Under the pieces are notes generated by a model. It had not been told where the DNA came from and did not search any database. It was given only the letters and a program-made list of their open reading frames with translations. From NCBI RefSeq assembly GCF_949987535.1, contig NC_080082.1:46665374-46729373 (forward strand): DNA of 64,000 bases. Reading direction: 5' to 3'. The stretch's first letter is position 1, and every line of letters begins with the position of its first letter. Shown one piece after another: positions 44,380 to 54,798 of this stretch. This stretch comes from Balaenoptera acutorostrata (taxonomy: Eukaryota > Chordata > Mammalia > Artiodactyla > Balaenopteridae). A program made the position numbers and the translations under genes.

Positions 44380-44790
44380 GGGATCAGGAAACAAACTCTG
44401 GAGCCTAGATTTTCAGGCAGGAGACTTATTCAGGGGTGTCATTGGAGTCAACCACTACTGCAGGGAGGACTGAGGAGAGGGAGAGGTTGAACCGGGATTC
44501 AGTCATGCCCAAGCCTCGGCCAGTGCCACAGGGAGCTCTGGAGCTGGGATGGACCTTTGGAATTGCCTACCTTTGTACACCCACCTGACTCATCACTGGA
44601 GTGGGCTTCCCCCTGGACTGCTGTATGACCTTGGGGAGGCAACTATCCTCAACAGAGGGCAATTCTTGGAGAGGAATTCAGCTTAGGGCTGTCTACTGCC
44701 AACATTCCCAGCAGCTGGGAGAAAGGGTCCCTTGGTCCTGAAGGGCCTGCTTGGGTATCTGCCATGTCCTCCCAACCTGGGGTGAGCACA
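44380..44790 (+). repeat. Unclassified interspersed repeat, copy A
   Basis: Shares ordered segments with 55160-55500. GAGAGGTTGAACCGGGATTCAGTC (44477 onward) pairs with GAGAGGTTGAACTGGAATGCAGCC. ACAGGGAGCTCTGGAGCTGGGATG pairs with ACAGGGAGCTCCAGAGCGGGGATG. CAGCTGGGAGAAAGGGTCCCTTGGTCCTGAAGGGCC pairs with CAGCTGGGACTCCGTTGGTCCTGAATAGGC. Copy B interrupts an old L1, so the family is mobile. The purine-rich start and 400-bp size suggest an LTR (ERVL/MaLR-like) but I do not recognise it. Confidence 0.5.
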
Positions 44791-45488
44791 GCCTTCCCCC
44801 AGAGTCAGATGCTGCTGAGTGTAAAGGATTCAGAGGTTTTGCAGCAGTAGTTCCAGTGCATAGCTCAGTATCTGCTGCCACGCAGGTGAATCAGGTGTGG
44901 AGTCTGTACTTGGAAAGGCTGCCACGTGGGATGGGGCTGGCAGGATGGGGCCAATACCTTGGCCACACTGGCTGTAAGTCTGCAGAATGTCGGGGCCCTT
45001 CTGTGAACCCACCTGCCTGTATAGATACTGAAGAGATGCCAAGAAGTGAGTGAGTGATCTTCCTCTGCTCCACTGCAGTAGACTTTTTTTTTTCCAGTAT
45101 TTTCCCAATATCCACATGCAGGATCTTTTCCTGTACACCCTCATGAGGGGTATTCTGAAGGAGTGTGAGGAAAAAAAAGAAGAATCTTTGTAATGTATAT
45201 TAGTAACATTTAATTAGCCTTGGATTACTTATTAAGTGACAATTATTCCTATTATGTCTGTCACAGATGAACGACTACATACTGTCCATGGTTTATGGAC
45301 CTAAAGTTCTCCAACAAGTGTGACAAATTCCCATTATGTCCCCAGCGTTGGGCTTTGCATTCATAGTTTGGGCAGAGGCAAATGGTCCTCTCCACACAGC
45401 CAGATGTTTCCCCGTTGACCTGGTAATGAAGTAGGATTGGATCAACCTTACTTCTGGTAAAAACAGAGAACTCATTAGTGAAGAATTA
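44791..45488. other. Unique DNA, no gene seen
   Basis: Mixed, with a T-run near 45085-45094 and an A-run near 45170-45178. Frames at 44751-45053 (+) and 44830-45144 (-) are antisense to each other and unsupported. Confidence 0.4.
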
Positions 45489-45502
45489 GTGACACATTCT
45501 TT

Positions 45503-45655
45503 TTTTTAAACTTTGGTTTTAATTAATTAATTAATTAATTTTATTTGGCCATGCCGCACGGCTTGTGGGATCTTAGTTCCCCAACAGGGGATTGAACCTG
45601 CGCCCTCAGCAGTGAAAATGTGGAGTCCTAACCACTGCACCACCAGGGAATTCCC
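45503..45655 (-). mobile_element. CHR-1-type tRNA-derived SINE, short form, antisense
   Basis: Minus strand: GGGAATTCCCTGGTGGTGCAGTGGTTAGGAC head, pol III B box GGTTCAATCC (reversed at 45589-45598), then GGGGAACTAAGATCCCACAAGCCGTGCGGCATGGCC and an AATTA-repeat tail (45522-45541). A 14-bp target duplication, AGTGACACATTCTT at 45489-45502 against AGCGACACATTCTT at 45656-45669, carries one mismatch. tRNA-Glu-related CHR SINEs are shared by cetaceans, hippos and ruminants. Confidence 0.92.
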
Positions 45656-45669
45656 AGCGACACATTCTT

Positions 45670-46879
45670 GATGGGGTGCCCCTACCGGTGGGAGGGAGTC
45701 AAGCCACTGAAACTGACAGAATGCCTCCAGGGCATCACCCTCGGAAGTGAATGCCATCCATCTGAGTCTTGTGGGTGTCCCACTAGAAGTCCCTTGGAGA
45801 TCACAGTCTTCAAATTGTTCTTTTACTGCTTGGAAAACAGACTTCAGAGAGGAACTGGATGTGGCCGCAGACCAGGGCTACAAGCCTGAAACTTCTTGGT
45901 ATTCAGGAAGCAGGCCCTGGGTATAGAAGCCAGGAAAGATTCCGCCAGGCCTCTTTCTGTTTTCACACCCCTCCCCAATGATGCCCTTGACATATAAGCT
46001 GAAGAGCTCAGAAATATCTTGCCAGCCCACTGTGCCAGGTTAAGACCTCCCCACTCATCACCACCCCAAAGATCAAGGTGATACATGGATAGGCAGGTGC
46101 CCTATTCCTCAAGCCTTATGGTACCTAAAATCTCATCTTTTGACTTTTTCCTACTGAATTCATCATGTCCTTTTTTAAATGCATACCACCCCGACATAAG
46201 CCACTAGCTCTTTAGCATAAGTGAGCTTTCCAATTCTTTTCATATAATGTGCTTAAAAACAGTAAGCTAAGGTCTCCTGAAGGTCAGACATGGGTTGGGA
46301 AGTGGGATCCCAAGACTGTCCTGGAGGAGCAGCTGATCTTGAGAGAGGACTTGCAGGCCACCGAGAAGGGAAGAGGGCAGGCAAAGAGAGGGTGGGGACT
46401 GAGTGTCTCCAGAGAATGCGGCCAAGGACAAGGAGGAAGGCAACTGGAGGCTGCAGAAGCATCCTGGGCTGTTTCTACCAATCTCATCCTTTTGTACACC
46501 TGAAACTCAGAGCTTTGGTACAGCAAAAAAACTAAGCAAATTTGCAAATGAAAGGTAAAGGAAACCACAACCAGAAAACTCATTAAATTTAAATTGAAAA
46601 TATTAAAAACCAACCAAATATAAATCTACAATATGAATTTAGCATGATTGATTTGTCCTCCTCCAAAGCATAAGGCTATTCACAGTGTGCAGGTAGCAGT
46701 AGTTACCACTGAGCATGTTGTATTGTGTCCAAGGGTTCTCCTTGTTGTGAGTCCTTGGAAGGGTCCCCCCAACTAACACAGTGCAACATGTCCAGTGCCC
46801 TGTGGGTCATGTGACCTATCTTTGGAAAGGATATATCCTTATCTATGTCAAGTTCTCCCTGCTCCTCTTATTAGTCCGC
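45670..46879. other. Unique DNA, no gene seen
   Basis: Mixed sequence. 46495-46620 is A-rich and starts with TTGTACACCTGAAACTCAG, which recalls an L1 3' end but is too short to call. Frames at 46249-46503 (+), 46284-46613 (-) and 46290-46535 (+) are unsupported. Confidence 0.4.
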
Positions 46880-47619
46880 CACAACTGGGATTGTACTCCT
46901 TTGGCAAATTGATCAAAATCTGACACCACATGATGGCAGGCAAAATAGGCTTACGTAATTTGTGTGAACATAACTTACTACACAGTTCACAAATAATAGA
47001 TGTTTATGATCCAGCAATTAAAAGCTAAGAGCAGTGGCCGCTGAGGCCACCAAGTGCCCATTACTTCACAAAACGGCCCTGGTGCCACAGGCACTGAACT
47101 TCCCCAAACTGGAGTTCATTTCCAATGCACTAAGGCACAGAACAATTCGGAGGAGACTTAGCCCATCACTGTGTGCGTGTGTGCGTGTGTGTCTGCACAC
47201 ATGCTTGCACAGAATCACACTAGAATTGCTCTAGCTCCTGCATCAGGGCACGTGGACAGCGTATGTGGGAGCAGAGCCACCTACAGTGGCGACTGCTCAT
47301 TTTTTGATATAAAAATGCCCCTGGTTATTGCCAAAGTGCCACCATCTCTGCCGTTTCACATCTCTCGTCCTCGGCTCCTCACCTTACCTGATGACGTGAC
47401 ACGTTCACAGACAGAATGTTTGGGGGGATGGCAGAGACTGAAGAGATCTCGGATGGAGCCCCCGGCCGGCAGCTCAGGGCTGCTTCAGAGAAGATGGAGC
47501 AGAAAGGATGGCGGCCAGCATTTAGCTCTGCACTTAGCTGCTTCTCATTAACGAGCTCTCTACTGGAAGTCTTCACAGCAACCCTCTGACTCCCAGTCTT
47601 TGTCACCCCACCCACAGCA
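46880..47619. other. Unique DNA with a short GT repeat, no gene seen
   Basis: A short alternating GTGTGC/GTGTGT run lies at about 47168-47192. AT-rich parts (46960-47025) with CAATTAAAAGC may extend the regulatory cluster that follows. The frame 47171-47551 (+, 126 codons) begins inside the GT run and has no domain. Confidence 0.4.
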
Positions 47620-48560
47620 ACCTCTGTTAGTCAATAATAACAGCTTATTTAAAAATAGCAGCATCAACTTGTTTGCACTGTAACCATCAGTGTCTGGCTT
47701 CCATTCCCGGAAGACTCGGGAAAGGTGTGCGACCTACTTCCTCCGGAGCTTCCCTTCGCTGAACCTGCTTCCAGATCTGGGGAAAAGACAGGCACGTCTT
47801 TAGCAAAAACACTCACAGTGTAATTGCCAGGCAGTTATGGTCGACCACAGTAAAATACAGCAGTTGGCGGCACGGGGGGTTCATTAGTCAATAAAGCATT
47901 GCCACGCGTTTTATTGAATTGTAACCCTATTTTGCCCTGATGCGGACCTTCTAGAGCTCCCACCTCCATATAAATCTGAGTGATTCATTTAGCATTCAAA
48001 GTCGGGTAAAAGGAGGATTTGGTCCAATTCCAATGCAACCCTGCACCATTAGCTCTCTCTATTATTATCTGCCTTTGCCCCCCTCTTGTCAGTGGGGACA
48101 GTTTGATAAAAGCTCACATTGGAAATAAATCAGGGAGTGAATGGCAGGATGTGCAAGAACCAGCTTTCCTATTGGCCACCCACTTACGTATAAGCTGATT
48201 CTGCTCCCCGGATGGCCCCGGAGCGTCACCTAGCCTGGTGAAGAAGCCGGGTGGGCAATCTCCCAGCTGCCCTGTGTCCAACTGGCACATTTATAGAAGC
48301 GACTCATTTTTCTAATATCTGATTCGAAATAAATTTGCCACGACCTAATTCGTGTTAGAACACTGTGAAAAGCATTTCATTGTTGAGGCTGTTTATTTAG
48401 GGACTGAAAATTAGCCCTATCACTAACATTTCCACCCCAAAAGTCAGCTGGATACTAAAAGTAAAAATAACAATAGGATGTAAGTCAATTTTATTCATTC
48501 CATATCTGTTTAAAATATCACAAATAATTTGCTAATTTCAAAACTCATATCCTGGTTGTA
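47620..48560. promoter_or_regulatory. Candidate conserved non-coding element (strong enhancer-like block)
   Basis: Nearly 1 kb free of recognisable repeats, with mixed composition and many retained CpGs (47708-47760, 47841, 47866-47876, 47905-47908, 47943, 48002, 48186, 48217-48228, 48299, 48324, 48341, 48351). Motifs include CATTAGTCAATAAAGC (47883-47898), TTATTGAATTG (47911), CCATATAAATC, CTATTATTATC, CTAATATCTGATTCG and CCTAATTCGTG. No open frame over 60 codons lies inside. The repeat-free length, CpG retention and TAAT/ATTA density are what I would expect of a deeply conserved developmental element. Confidence 0.42.
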
Positions 48561-48703
48561 AGCAACATTCTCATATGGGTTGGGTCTGAGATAATCTAAG
48601 CAAGAAGGTGGATTTAAAAGTTGTAAGGAACAATAAATAGAAAAATACTGATCAAATATTACGAAAATATGGATACTGATGAAAACCATTCCATTTGCTT
48701 TTA

Positions 48704-48718
48704 GGAAATGTTATTTTT
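48704..48718. repeat. Left target-site duplication of SINE 48719-49031
   Basis: GGAAATGTTATTTTT, identical to 49032-49046. Confidence 0.93.
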
Positions 48719-49031
48719 TTTTCTTTTAAAGAAATTCACGTTCTTTTATTTATTTATTTATTTATTTATGACTGTGTTGAGTCTTCGTTTCTGTGCGAGG
48801 GCTTTCTCTAGTTGCAGCAAGTGGGGGCCACTCTTCATCGCGGTGCGCGGGCCTCTCACCATCGCGGCCTCTCTTGTTGCGGAGCACAGGCTCCAGATGC
48901 ACAGGCTCAGTAGTTGTGGCTCACGGGCCCAGTCGCTCCGTGGCATGTGGGATCTTCCCAGACCAGGGCTCGAACCCGTGTCCCCTGCATTGGCAGGCAG
49001 ACTCTCAACCACTGCGCCACCAGGGAAGCCT
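48719..49031 (-). mobile_element. CHR-type tRNA-derived SINE, long cetacean form, antisense
   Basis: Reversed order: T-rich and (TTTA)n tail (48737-48769), extended body, then tRNA-related head. It keeps an intact pol III B box GGGTTCGAGCC (reversed at 48967-48977) and far more CpGs than its relative at 5941-6229, so it is younger. A perfect 15-bp target duplication, GGAAATGTTATTTTT, lies at 48704-48718 and 49032-49046. Overlapping frames 48708-49055 (+), 48758-49012 (-) and 48793-49077 (+) are SINE artefacts. Confidence 0.95.
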
Positions 49032-49046
49032 GGAAATGTTATTTTT

Positions 49047-49929
49047 AAGGTGTAGGAAATGTGAAACTTATTACTGAGATCTGGGGTCCATAATCTACTG
49101 ATTATTTTAAAAACCTGTTAGAAAATAGAAGGAAAATACTAAAAATTAAGGCACACCTAAAAAAGAGTATGACAGAAAGACTGAGGAATTTCAAAAAACC
49201 AGCATCGAGTATATGCTTTGACCTGCCTGGCCAAGTAGGATGACACTGAGCCTTTCTTTTGACCCGTTCCTGGTCAGAGAGCCCCAGAGGGTCTGGTTAT
49301 CTCCAAGACTTTGACACAGAGCCCCACAGCTGCATTGTGGGGCGCCATTTGGCTTTTCGACCCCATGAATCACGTGTTTGCTTCCTCCGAGTGGCCTTGC
49401 AGGCCGGCGCTCCCGTTCAGAAGCAGCCACAACAGCAACCCTGGGAAAGCATCCGCTGAGGACACCACAGATGCACTGTTTGTTTCAGGCGGTTCTCCTA
49501 TTCTCCAGGCAGCTGACAGTTCGACAGACTGAATAAGGAACACGCCTGGGCAAAGAACAGAAGAGATTCTTTTCTAGCCAGTGATTGCCATAAGAAAGTC
49601 TGTTCCGGTAGCAGCAGACCCGCGTCCTCACCTCCCAGAGCAGGTCCTCAAGGAGAAGCCTGCCAGGCAGGGCGAGACTGCGGGTTTTAGCGGTCCAAAC
49701 AAAGCTGGCATGGCCGTGCAGACCAGAGACACCCGGATACAAGGAAGTGCTAACTTTACTGCAGTTTGGGGTGTCAATTTCCAGAAAGTGGTGTCTGTTG
49801 CCCTGCCAGCCAGACCACAAGAAGCAAAGCCCTGTGTGCAGGCAGCTGGGCAAGAGCAGTTGTCTTCCTCTGCCTCTTTATTCCCGCTTCTGCCACACGC
49901 AGCCCTGATGCCTATAACTAAAAAACACA
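49047..49929. other. Unique DNA, no gene seen
   Basis: Mixed sequence with a few CpGs around 49300-49420 and 49600-49740. Frames at 49485-49853 (-), 49581-49943 (+) and 49628-49936 (-) overlap and have no domain. Confidence 0.4.
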
Positions 49930-50420
49930 AGTTCATAATTTAATTTGAGGGGATCAGTTGGCAAATGCTCATTAAGCAATTGGGTCTTTGCAAACGCTAT
50001 CTTTAGATTTTTTTTAATTGACCTATTATTTTGCTTGCTCTGGCTGCTAGAACCCCCACTGCACACAAGGAGATGCTCGCTACCTGGACTTTCTTTGATG
50101 AATAGTTTTAATTAAAAAATTCTGTACCATAAGTATGTTAATGTTACAAACATACCAAAGGTATGCAGTCATAAATTTAAAAACACATTTAAATTAATCT
50201 ATAAATATGCGGCAAAATTGACAGGTTATATTTAAGCAGGGGGCTGTGGCATAGATAGCTAATGATGACAATTAAGACTCGTGTAAAATAAATGAAAATC
50301 AATACTCAGAACAGTTTGGAGAAAAGGGAAAAAGAGAGGAACTAAAACAACATGTAGTTTGTCTTTTAGAGGAAAAATTAGTAGCTGCTTGTATCCTGAA
50401 ATGTCTGCTGTAGTGAAGGA
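49930..50420. promoter_or_regulatory. Candidate conserved non-coding element
   Basis: AT-rich repeat-free block with CTCATTAAGCAATTGGG (49967-49983), TTTTTAATTGACC, TAGTTTTAATTAAAA (50104-50118), TTTAAATTAATC (50189-50200), GCTAATGATGACAATTAAGAC (50258-50278). Dense homeodomain-type cores with scattered CpG (50002, 50070, 50210, 50280). Enhancer role inferred. Confidence 0.35.
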
Positions 50421-50844
50421 AGGGAAGCTGGTAGCATTCTTTTCTCATTGTCATGGATCATAAAAATTCCCGGGGCCCTGCTGGGGTGACAAAAGGGACC
50501 TGCTTGGATCCGTTGGTCTGGGAGGAGGACGGCTCTGTTTTAATTCCCTAAACAAAACCTGCACTTTGCCAGTTATACATCTGAAAGGAAACCATCAAAG
50601 GTTCCTAGGTGCTGACATGTGGACATACTTTTTTGCACTTCTAATGATTTGTTTTCTGCATTTTAAGCTCCATGACAAGTCATGGGGGTGCTCATATACT
50701 AGGAGGCAGGAGGCTTCTGGGGTCAAGACGACCAGCTAGCTGCCTGCGCTGTGGGCACTTCATACCCGCCACTCAATGGGGGGAAACCCGCCCGGGGCCT
50801 CTGTGAGCATCCCTGTACAAAGCGCCATCTGCAAAGGGATGTGT
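50421..50844. other. Unique DNA, no gene seen
   Basis: Mixed DNA between two AT-rich blocks. Nothing recognised. Confidence 0.4.
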
Positions 50845-51310
50845 GTGCCGCTCCCACTAATTCACAGAGTGCTCTGCTCAGCCAAACCAGGAGCTATGCA
50901 CTAACCTTCATTACTACATTCATATTAAAAGACAACTCCACGTCTTTCAATCATGTATTTCCCTCTAATTAAGGCATATTCACTTTTTTCCCCTAATTAG
51001 GTATTCTTTGTTGCATAATGTTTGCTCTAATCTTTTGGAATCTTTCTCAGTATCCAGTCATTACAGGCTCCCCTCGAATTCAACCAAAGCATGTTATTTT
51101 TTCTGCTAATTATATCCTCATTTACAGATTGGCGCCTCTTCTGATTGGCTCTGTGCACCAGTTGCTATGACTTCATTAGTTGCGTCTCCTGACCCTGTTA
51201 TTTCTTGTGACAGGACTTGCTCCTTGTGTCCTGTGGCTCCAGATCCCAGGGTCACTTCTCGCCAGGGTTGAAATAGTGTCAAACACACGGGGGTTTGGGG
51301 GGTGGGCATT
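50845..51310. promoter_or_regulatory. Candidate conserved non-coding element with palindromic TAATTA site
   Basis: Repeat-free block with three TAATT(A/G)-class sites in 120 bp: CTCTAATTAAGG (50963-50974), the perfect palindrome CCTAATTAGG (50992-51001) and GCTAATTATATCC (51104-51116). Other motifs are GCTCTAATC, ACTTCATTAGTTGC (51170-51183) and a possible CCAAT-type box (reversed ATTGG at 51135-51139, 51128 region). Typical of homeodomain-responsive enhancers; inferred only. Confidence 0.4.
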
Positions 51311-51879
51311 ACTGCTGCAGTCGCTAATTACTACACATAGCCACTGTGTACATACTACACATCACCACTGCTGCTGGACCTTCCTTTCTTCCTCTTTTTT
51401 TTTTTTTAAATGCATGTTTTAAAGGTGTCATTAACAGGTTAGTTTCATTTTTTAAAAAAACGTGCCTGATTAAAAAAAAAAAAAAAAGAAAGCTAAGTGT
51501 GTCTCCCTGCTAGGGCTCCCAAAGAAACCATCCTTCAAGTACCAAACCTCACAGCGTTTAGTTTTGTGTGGGGTGGCCACTGTGTGAGCAGGGGACTCAG
51601 GCTTCAACTGAATTATTGCCAATCTCAAAAAAAGTTGAATTTTAAAATCTTGAAAGTGACGCTAGTAGAATTTTCTCATTCCAGGGAGACACAAATAAAA
51701 TAAATAAAAATCAAGCAAATTAAAAAATAATAATAATTATATAAAGCTACAACAAACTAACACAAATTGTCGTTGTCAAAAAATAGCAAGATGAAGCTCT
51801 CTGGGCAACCAAATTAAAAAAAAAAAGAGTTTACCTGATTAGACAAGATATGTATATTAAGAGATCATTAAAACGAATG
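51311..51879. other. A/T-run-rich unique DNA, no gene seen
   Basis: Contains T-run 51395-51408, A-run 51471-51487, A-rich region 51695-51745 and A-run about 51815-51825. It may continue the flanking regulatory cluster. No retroelement with clear ends was found. Confidence 0.4.
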
Positions 51880-52365
51880 AATTACATTTGCGTACCAATG
51901 CTATCTTTTTAATAAGCAGAGTAGAGTAATGGGACGTGAAAACTGGGGGGTTCCCATAGCAGACAGTGTGTTGTGATCCCCACTTTTAAATTCTAGGCCA
52001 TCGGAATAACCTAGTTTCCTGGAATCAGAGACCAAGGAAGAATCAAGCCTGCAGAGTTTAAATGCAAGTTAGTTAATATGAAAAATGCTGTATCTAGTTG
52101 TTTGCAAAATTACTTTTGTTGATTAAAAGGCTCTTCAGAACTTCCGGCTGGTGAAAGGGTTTTAAATTGTCTAATGCTGATTGTGATTGCTATGCAGAAA
52201 AAAGGCAGTGCAAAGCAAACCATTATATCACTGAATCTTTGTTAAGCAGGCCTTGAAAGTGTCTGACAGCATAATTAATCTTGTGATATGAACAAAGAAA
52301 CCAACTCAATAGTATTGAAGATGCTTATTAAAAATACTAAATACCTTTTTCCACTTAAAAACCTT
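51880..52365. promoter_or_regulatory. Candidate conserved non-coding element
   Basis: AT-rich unique block with GAATGAATTACATTTGCG (51874-51891), TTTTTAATAAGC, AGTTAGTTAATATG, TTGTTGATTAAAAGG (52117-52131), GTCTAATGCTGATTGTGATTGC, ACAGCATAATTAATCTTGTG (52267-52286). TAATTAATC combines homeodomain and PBX/MEIS-like cores. No repeat or exon. Confidence 0.38.
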
Positions 52366-53069
52366 TTGAAACAGTGTGGGAAGTGGCATTACCTTTTTGT
52401 TTTTGCAGCATTTTCAAGTAAAATTGATACTAGGGTCTACAGTGCAGCAGCAAAATTGTGAAATGGACAACAATAAGAATTCGTTAAAAAAAACAAAACA
52501 AAACATGATCCCCGACCAAGGGTGCTGGCTGGGCTCACCAACCTGGCAGCTGCAGGTTCTGACAACACCCCCTGGCAACAATGCCACCTGCCAAAGTTGA
52601 AGGAGAATAAATGGTTGACAAATCCTACTTTGATACCAAAAACATACACAATCTGGGGCCTTCCCCAAAACTGCTCTTTTTGTTCTTGGGGATCTCAAGT
52701 GAGGGCTGTTCATACAACCATTTATGATTCCAAAGAGTTTTGGAGGCACAGGACATATTTGGATTATTTGGGGTTCCTTTTTATTAGGGCAGAGTTTGGG
52801 GTCCAGTTATCAGGGTTTCCTGGGTCCCCTGGGGGAACTCAGCCATGCCTACATCCTGGGGAAATGACCCAAGGAGGCCCCAAGGAGCCACCAGCAATAT
52901 TTCTAACCGGTGTGTGTGAGACAATGGTGCATTCACTGTATGCAGGCAGCATAACTGTGGGGGCGGGGCAGGGGCTTTGGTGAGCAGGGGTTTGGGCTTC
53001 CTCTTATTGGCTGGAAGTTTTACCTGGGAAGGTGACTAAAGAGAGCACTGATGTGTGACACTTTGCAGT
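52366..53069. other. Unique DNA, no gene seen
   Basis: Frames at 52522-52983 (+, 153 codons) and 52414-52749 (-) overlap; neither has a known domain. An A-rich AAAAAAAACAAAACAAAAC stretch lies near 52486-52504. Confidence 0.4.
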
Positions 53070-53420
53070 CGGCAACTGCAGTGTAACTAAAAACCACATA
53101 ATTTCAGCGCATGTAGCAATAAGCCTTTATTGAGCTCACACATCTGTGGGGTTGACTGATCTTGACTGGTCAGCTCCACTGACCTTGGCTGAACTGGCTC
53201 CCCTCCTGCATCTACAAGTCAGCTGGACTCAACTGACCTGAGCTGGACCTAACTGGGGCAACTCGACTCCACGAGTCTCTCATCCTCACTGGTCCAGGTG
53301 TGTTCTTCTTACGGTGATGGCAGAAATGCATGAGAGCAATGGAAGCATGGGAGGGCTCCTAAGCCCTAGGCTTATAACTGGGAGCTAATGCCATGGAGTG
53401 CCCGGAAATAGTCACTGGAA
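53070..53420 (-). mobile_element. MLT1-like (ERVL-MaLR) LTR fragment, antisense
   Basis: CAGTGTAACTAAAAACCACATAATTTCAGCGCATGTAGCAATAAGCCTTTATTGAGCTCACACATCTGTGG follows the antisense MaLR pattern 'GTAACAAATTACC...AAAACAACAAATTTATT.TCTCACAGTTCTG'. Old and diverged. Confidence 0.45.
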
Positions 53421-54533
53421 CAGAAAGCTTTGCAAAGGGGGTCAGGGAAAGGACTGAAAGAGACACCTCAATGCATCCTGCACTTTTTGGTTAAAGAAAG
53501 TATTAACATCTAGTTATAGGTCAAACTCTTCTGTGAACTAAGAATGAAAGGCAATTTCTTTTTCCTTAGTATTGAGGAAAATAAATTGGAATAAGCTATT
53601 AGTTTTCCATGATGCTGATAATCGGAAGAGAGATCAGTGAGAAGACTATAGATTGGAATGGGATGGTTTAAACCATCATCATTTGCAGTTGATATGCTCA
53701 TCTACCAAACAAACACATAAAAAAAAAAATCCATAATCAACAGAATTAATAGGAAAGTTCAGTGAGATAGCTGGATAGACCACCAAACTACAAAAATCAA
53801 TAGTATTTCATTTTATCAACTATAACCAACCAGGAAATACAATTAAAGAAATAAAATATCACTCACAATGGCCACAACACATAAAGTTTACAGAAATAAT
53901 ACTTCAAAAACTCTGATTATAATGTTATAATATGATAAACATGGTCACATTCAAGCATGACAATTCTCCTGTACCTAAATTTCATTCAATTCAAACATAA
54001 ATTGCCGTTGGATTTTTGAGAAAATTGACAAATTTGCTCTAAAATTTAAATTTACTTTAAAATTACTCTAAACTTCAGTGAAATAAAGATATAAAATAGC
54101 TATTTCAGTAACAAAAAGGAGATTAAAGACTTAAGAATTGTTGTACCAAATGTAAAGTCATATTGCAAAGTCATAGCAGTATAAACAGTGTGGTATTGGC
54201 AAAGAGTAAATAGACCAGTGGACAGACAGTATCACAGATCTAAAGATAGAGGCTACATTTATTAGTACGTGTTTTTGAGAAAACTAGATCACTCCACAGA
54301 GAAATGTAAAAGAAGATATCTACTTAATATCACACTTAAATGGACTCCACATGGGTTGAAATGTGAAAAGGTGAGGTGTGAATATGAATGGTAAAAATAA
54401 ATAATTATTAGAAGAAAATATAATATTGCTGTGACATAGGGAGAGAGTATTTTCTAAACAAAATTTGAAAAACTCAAAAGATAGGCAACAATATCTGATA
54501 GATTTGCTTACTTCAAAATTGAAGGCCTCTGGG

Positions 54534-54798
54534 GGACTTCCTTGGTGGCACAGTCGGTAAGACTCCATGCTCCCAATGCAGGGGGACCGGGTTCAATCCC
54601 TGGTCAGGGAACTAGATCCCACGTGCATGCTGCAACTAAGAGTTTGCATGCCACAACTAAGGAGCCTGCAAGCTGCAACTAAGGAGCCCTCCTGCCACAG
54701 CTAAGGAGCCCTGGAGCCGCAACTAAGGAGCCCACCTGCCGCAACTAAGACCAGGTGCAACCAAATAAATACATAAATATTAAAAAAAATTTTTTTTT
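54534..54798 (+). mobile_element. CHR-1-type tRNA-derived SINE, sense, with internal tandem repeat
   Basis: Head GGACTTCCTTGGTGGCACAG, B box GGTTCAATCC (54590-54599), then a body in which the CAACTAAGGAGCC(C) unit of about 22-25 bp recurs about five times between 54630 and 54755, then an AAATAAATACATAAAT tail. A 17-bp target duplication at 54517-54533 and 54799-54815 matches at 15 of 17. It inserted into an old sense L1. Confidence 0.92.
54630..54755 (+). repeat. Tandem repeat inside CHR SINE
   Basis: Five or so diverged copies of a 22-25 bp unit centred on CAACTAAGGAGCC (variants CAACTAAGAG, CACAGCTAAGGAGCC, CGCAACTAAGACC). Probably arose by unequal exchange or slippage in the source element. 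Confidence 0.85.

Noticed and set aside
48930..49031. tRNA gene
   Set aside because: The B-box-like GGGTTCGAGCC belongs to the tRNA-derived head of a SINE with tail and target duplication. No cloverleaf tRNA with an intact anticodon arm was seen.
48708..49077. Overlapping frames around 48.7-49.1 kb and at 5.9-6.3 kb
   Set aside because: Both sets are translations of CHR SINEs; their similar peptides reflect the shared repeat and not a protein family.
52522..52983. 153-codon plus-strand frame
   Set aside because: No domain, and antisense frames of similar quality overlap it. No repeat or exon signature supports translation.
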